A DNA stretch of 64,000 nucleotides, taken from Mytilus trossulus (taxonomy: Eukaryota; Mollusca; Bivalvia; Mytilida; Mytilidae). How positions within the stretch are numbered: position 1 is the first letter of the stretch; every line of letters starts with the position of its first letter. The translations under genes and the position numbers were made by a program. Under the pieces are notes generated by a model. The model was not told the origin of the DNA, ran no database searches, and saw only the letters and a list, made by a program, of their open reading frames with translations. Location of the stretch: contig NC_086383.1 of NCBI RefSeq assembly GCF_036588685.1, forward strand, positions 37,022,171-37,086,170. Direction: 5' to 3'. Of this stretch, positions 49,001 through 55,000 are shown piece by piece.

Positions 49001-52000
49001 AAATATCTTAAATACAGATTGAAAAAAAACCCATTGAAATCAAAATCAAAAAATCTAATGCAGATGAATTCTCTCTTTCATATAGCTATTTCAAAAACCC
49101 ATTAAGGTTCCTCCCATTGGAAATTACTCGTTTTGATGAATCAAACATTCAAGGGTCATAACAGGCACTGGATTTTTTTGTATCTGATTAAGTCAAATTG
49201 TTGTCAAAATAATGGAATTATAAAATGACTGTCATACAAATGAGAGGTTAAGCTAGCTATAGTCCACCACTGTACCAAGTCAGGATTATAACAGTTGCGA
49301 TGCATCTGTTTAATGTGTTTGAGCCTTTTGTTTTTTCATTGATTTTTGGACTTTCCGTTTTGAAATTTCATCAGAATTCATTATTTCTGTGATCATTATA
49401 CTTTTACATAAAAAGACAATATTTACCTTGTTTGTGTTTCTGTCCATGGTCGACAAATACGTAGTCTACAAAGTTGTTAGTATATCTTTTCACACGATCT
49501 ACAACCTGTTTTTAATGTAATATTTTACTTGTAGAGATAATTTATAATTATAATTCATTTTTGTAAATATCATTATAAGTAAAAACTAAAGTTGTAAAGA
49601 ACGTTGTAAATATAAGGCATAAATTACACTGTCATTGTGAATATAAATCAAATTTGTAAATATCAATTTAAGTTTAAATCAATATAAGAAATAGACTACT
49701 ATCATGAATTGTCGGCTCCAAAAAGTTATGTATGTTGAATCATTATAGGATTAAACACATTTTTTTCTAGAGGTTATTGATGTGTAAACCGGGGCGATTA
49801 AATCACAAACTGAAAAAAAGTCCTGAGTTTGTGAGTAATAGCCCCGGTTTACACATCAATAACCTCTAGAAAAATGTGTTTAATCCTTATAATTCTTCAG
49901 CCAACCATTTGTGATATTTAATAAACATTTGTTTTGTTGATGACTACTATATTAACTATCAAAAACACAATGGCAAGTAGTCACGAAGGAGTACGCCGCC
50001 ATCTTGACTTCCTATACACCATAAATGTCCGATAAATACAACGGAATCTTAAATGAAATAACACCTACAACAAAAACTTCATTTTAATTAAATGTTGTCC
50101 GAATTTGACGTCATACAATTGGAAATAATCTTTCCCTTGAAAATTTCCAATTGTATGACGTCATGTTTAGCGATGACGTAAATTCGTCAAATCTTCATGA
50201 AATTTCGCGGAATTTTATTAAATTTTATTTTTATACATTTTCGAAGCTTTAGTGCATTACATTTTTGTTTTGTTATATATGCACTAGAATATTCACAACT
50301 GTTATGCAATGGTTTTTAAATCACAATGTGCTGAAAATCCCATGAGCACTGCAAGCTGGTGTATCGCGCATGAATAGATTACAAAAGTAGTTTCGGAAAC
50401 ATGGCTTATCGAAGTGTAAACTCAGAGAAAAATTCTAATTAAAAAAAAATGAAAAAAATTCCTGTGCGTACCCAAAAATGAAAATACAATCAATTTATTT
50501 GCTGAATTTAAAACGTTTAGAACGTTGGGATCGAATCAAATAATTCAAATAATAGTTCATAGATATTCCGTATCAACTGCATACATTATACCCTATGGTC
50601 TTGAAGTATAGTTTCTGGGTACTGAATTTGTTTATCCTCTTCGAAACGTTTTAGTATTCTTTTATTTAACTTTATCAATATTACTTTTACTCTTTAGTCT
50701 GTATATGGTTATAACCATTTGACGATACTCTGATCTTATACAATTAAGAGGTTGAGCTAGCTATAAAACCAGTTTTAATTCACCATGCATGTACACTGTC
50801 AAAAAGATGACAGTTGTTATCCTTTCGTTTACCATTTGATAAATGACTCTCCGTCTTAAATTTTAATCGGAGTTCAGTATTTTTGTAATTTCACTTTTAA
50901 TGTACTAATTGTATTACTTTCGTCACAAATTACAGTTTCCTTTGAGTAAGATTGTTTAAAAAAGTTAAAAATGGTACAGTTACATGTAAGAAATTGCTTG
51001 ATACGAGTTAATACAAATATATTAGTTTAAAATAAACACGACTAACTAAGTAAAGAACATACCTCATCTTTATCTTCTAAAAGTTTTCCTGCAAAAAACG
51101 ATCTCTGAACTTCACTATTTGTCTATGTTGCTATCTGAAACCCTTTCGCTTTAAACGATCTTAAAGTGAAACATTCTAGATATGCTACATTCAGGTATTA
51201 TTTCTGTGTTGACTTAAGTTATCGTTGATATTTATGTTCATAATCATAAATTAACTTGAAGGCCGTACTTTGACCTATGATGGTTTACTTTTTTTTTATT
51301 TGTTATTTGGATGGAGAGTTGTCTCATTGGCACTTACACCACATCATCCTATATATAATATAACATAAAAAAAAATATGTTTTAAATACTAAGACTTTCC
51401 TACCTAAGAGATTACATCAGCAAACGTTAAGGATTTTTTGGTCCACTATGCTCTTCAACGTCAAAACTCAAATATTCAAACATTTCACTGCATAAGATAT
51501 AACATTTTATCTATAATTGTGTATGGCTTTTTTGATTCATGTTTGACGAATATAGCTTCGTAAGCCGTACAACGTGTATTCATTGCATTAAGTGCACTTG
51601 TACATGTGTAATGCATTTATCATGTTTATATACAGAATTTGTTGTAGAGTTGTCACTTGTTTATACGTTTATATCAAAATACCCATTTTGATGACTATAT
51701 CTTACGATACTTGACACCAGCTATTTAGCGTATGTGCAATAAATGTCATCTTTATGACTTATATATCTTGTACGGTGTTACAACTCTAGATACTACTGAC
51801 GAGAAAAAGTAACTCTAGACCACCAAAAACTGAATTACTATCACAGTCTAGATGGACGAGGGGTCTAGAGCGTTGAACATGCTGTTATTTATAGTAATTG
51901 TATATGAATAAATATAGGTATTACCATTACAGCATCGCAAAGCTTCAGTAATGAAACATTTTCCATCATAAACAGCGATCTTAAAAAATTTGACACACAA

Positions 52001-55000
52001 TGGATTTCTAAATATTAAGTATATACATTTAGACATATCTTTCATTTGATAAATATTTGCGGTGCTTTAACAATCACAAAGACTGCGACATGGACAAATT
52101 TCAAAAAATCACGTTGATACCTTTATCTTTATTCCGTAAATTGCAATGGTTTATTTTGCACTTTTCTAAGGTAAAAGATTGATACAATTATTACTGAATT
52201 TAAATTATGAAAATAAACTTATCATAGATACCAGGACTACAATTTTATATATACGCCAGACGCGCGTTTAGTCTACAAAAGACTCATCAGTGACGCTCAA
52301 AATAATGAAAATGCTTAACAGGCCAAATGAAAAAAAGAGACTATACGCTCTTGAAGAAACAAATATTACATATTTCACAACTGACATAACTCATGAAAGC
52401 TTTCCTTCTTGACAGCATTTATATATAAAATGATAGAGCCAAAGTTCAATGATTAAAGTTTATATTAAGATATATGCAGACGATAGATACATGTATGTAT
52501 CTATATAAGTAATATCAAAAAGTTATATTTCAATCTTGTATTAACCTTATTTACAGTAAAGATAATTTTGAGGAACATAATAATCAAATGTTAAGGAACA
52601 TATCCAATATGTAAGAGATATAAGCCGATAACAGGCCATTTTGTTCAATATTTTACAGAATTGGCTGTTAGAGGATTATATTTTACTTACAACATTGTTT
52701 TAACATTAATTATGTTGAACCTACTATAAATAAAGCTAATACTTATAATGACCACTGCCCTTTCCTCGATTTTGATATATGTATATCACAAACGGAAAGC
52801 TTAATACTAACATGTATGATAAAATAGATGATTTTTCATTCCTATCGTTAATTTTCCATTTTTTAGATGGTGAGGTTCCCTTGTCATAGGGTATTGGGAG
52901 GGGGTTGAAATCTCATAAACATGTTTAACCCCGCCGCACTTTTGATCCTGTCCCGTGTCAAAGAGACAACAACCCGACCATAGAAAAAAACAGAAAAAAC
53001 ACCAGAAAGTCACCGACAGGTCTTCAATGTAGCGAGAAGTTCCCGCATCCGGAGGCGTCCTTCAGTGGACTCATAAACACATATATAATAGATCAGTGAT
53101 AATGATTGCCGTACGTACTAATTTCCAAGTAAACACAAGAAACTAAAATTGAAATCACATAAGACTAACAAAGGCCAGAGGCCCCTGACTTGGGACAGGC
53201 GCAAAAATGTTTCGGGGTTAATAATGTTTGTGAGATCTCATTTTTGTTCGGGTTATTTATTGCTTTATTTTGATTCCCATATTTAGCGTCGTTCCTAAGT
53301 GAAGTGTTGCATTATATTCATATACAACCAAGATCAACTTGTAAATAAAGGGCGAAACTTGAAAATTATAAAAAAAATTATCTTAGTCCCTAGTTTATGA
53401 AGGACGTCCTAGATTCGCACTTTGTACACAGGATAAGGATTAGATTGATCATGACCAATGTATAGCGGCATGATCTTTTAAATTTTAGAAGCATTCCTTT
53501 ATTGATCTTTTTATTTTGATTGTAGTTAAAAAATGATGGTAGGGATAATATAGGAGCAACACCAGCAGTCAATTTTTGTAATCTAACCACGGATGAGGAT
53601 GCATATTTGAAAAAAAATAAATTTATAAAAGCAACAAAAACAAGAATTACAACGAGTATAATCAACCTATTGGAATAGTTCTAAAAGGAACAACCAACAA
53701 AACATGAGAAAACTGGCTGTGATATAAGTATTGGTCGTGTTAAAAATCAATTTGAAACCGTATTGATGATTTTTTTAATTGTAATTTGTTCTTTGGTTGT
53801 TATTTTGGATTAAATGATGAAAACAATAAATAGTTTTAGTTTTTTTTTTTCACTAATTTAACTATCATTTACCTGTGCTACCTGAGGCTGTCTAATATTA
53901 TTAAGAAAGAGGAGGGCTATTCTTAAAAAAAGTATACAGCTAAAGGTAACATAATGGTTTCTTACATGTAAATGATAGTCTAACGGGTAAGAACAGTAGA
54001 ATAACGTCACATCAATGTGTTAATCTTAGGTAACATAAGTACGCATCCGTTTTACCTTAAAATTGGGACGAAAAATACCAGAGAGACAGTCAAACTCATA
54101 AATCGAAAATAAACTGACAACGCCATAGCCAAATATGAAAAAGACAAACAGATAACAATAGCTTTAAAATTCAACAATTTACCGCTTACAAGTTTTGAAC
54201 TTTCTATTCTTTAATTAAGAATAAGTCGTAATATTTTATCAATTAATGAGTTGTAGTCCTTTCCTTTTAAACATATATGTTTACCACACATTGGAACTTG
54301 TCCTCAATCGATTTTAACATCATTCAGAACTCTTTCAACTCGAACTTCATTTGTTGGTTAGTTTGATAAATGAAAATGAGTCACATTTGAACTGCTTAAT
54401 AGAAAAAGCAAATACGAAATGCCTTGCTTTTCAATACCAGAAAAAGAGTAGAACACAAGCTAATCAAATGCAAACACAAAATATCCCTATTCTTTGTTTC
54501 ATATGGGGCCGTCATTTAATATCCCACTTACAGTTTGTCATGTTTATGCCTTGTATAACCATTAATGATTTTGGACATACGTTAAGGCCTTTGTTCATAT
54601 ACAATTGTTGCCCGAAACTATGTCGTTAAGACTTGATGGTTGTCACAATGTCAATCATATCACATCTCCTTATCTTATTTTCAAAACATTATCTTCAATT
54701 GATATTCAAATTGAGATTAAGTACTAAGTAATTTGCACGTTTGTTACTGAATTAATCAAATGTGTTGTTAGTGAATCTCTTCAATAGTTAAATTCATCAA
54801 TGCCTTATCAACTTTTTTATCTGAAATAGTAAAGTGGTACAAATCCATAGAAAGTAACATTGCCTATTGTTTTGATACCATTCAATAATGAAATTTGAAA
54901 GCCATGTTATATAATGTATAACAAAGAAATATAAATGACGTGGCATCATTGCCACAAGAGTTCAAACCGCAAAAACAGCTTTCATAGGCCCCGAAATCAC

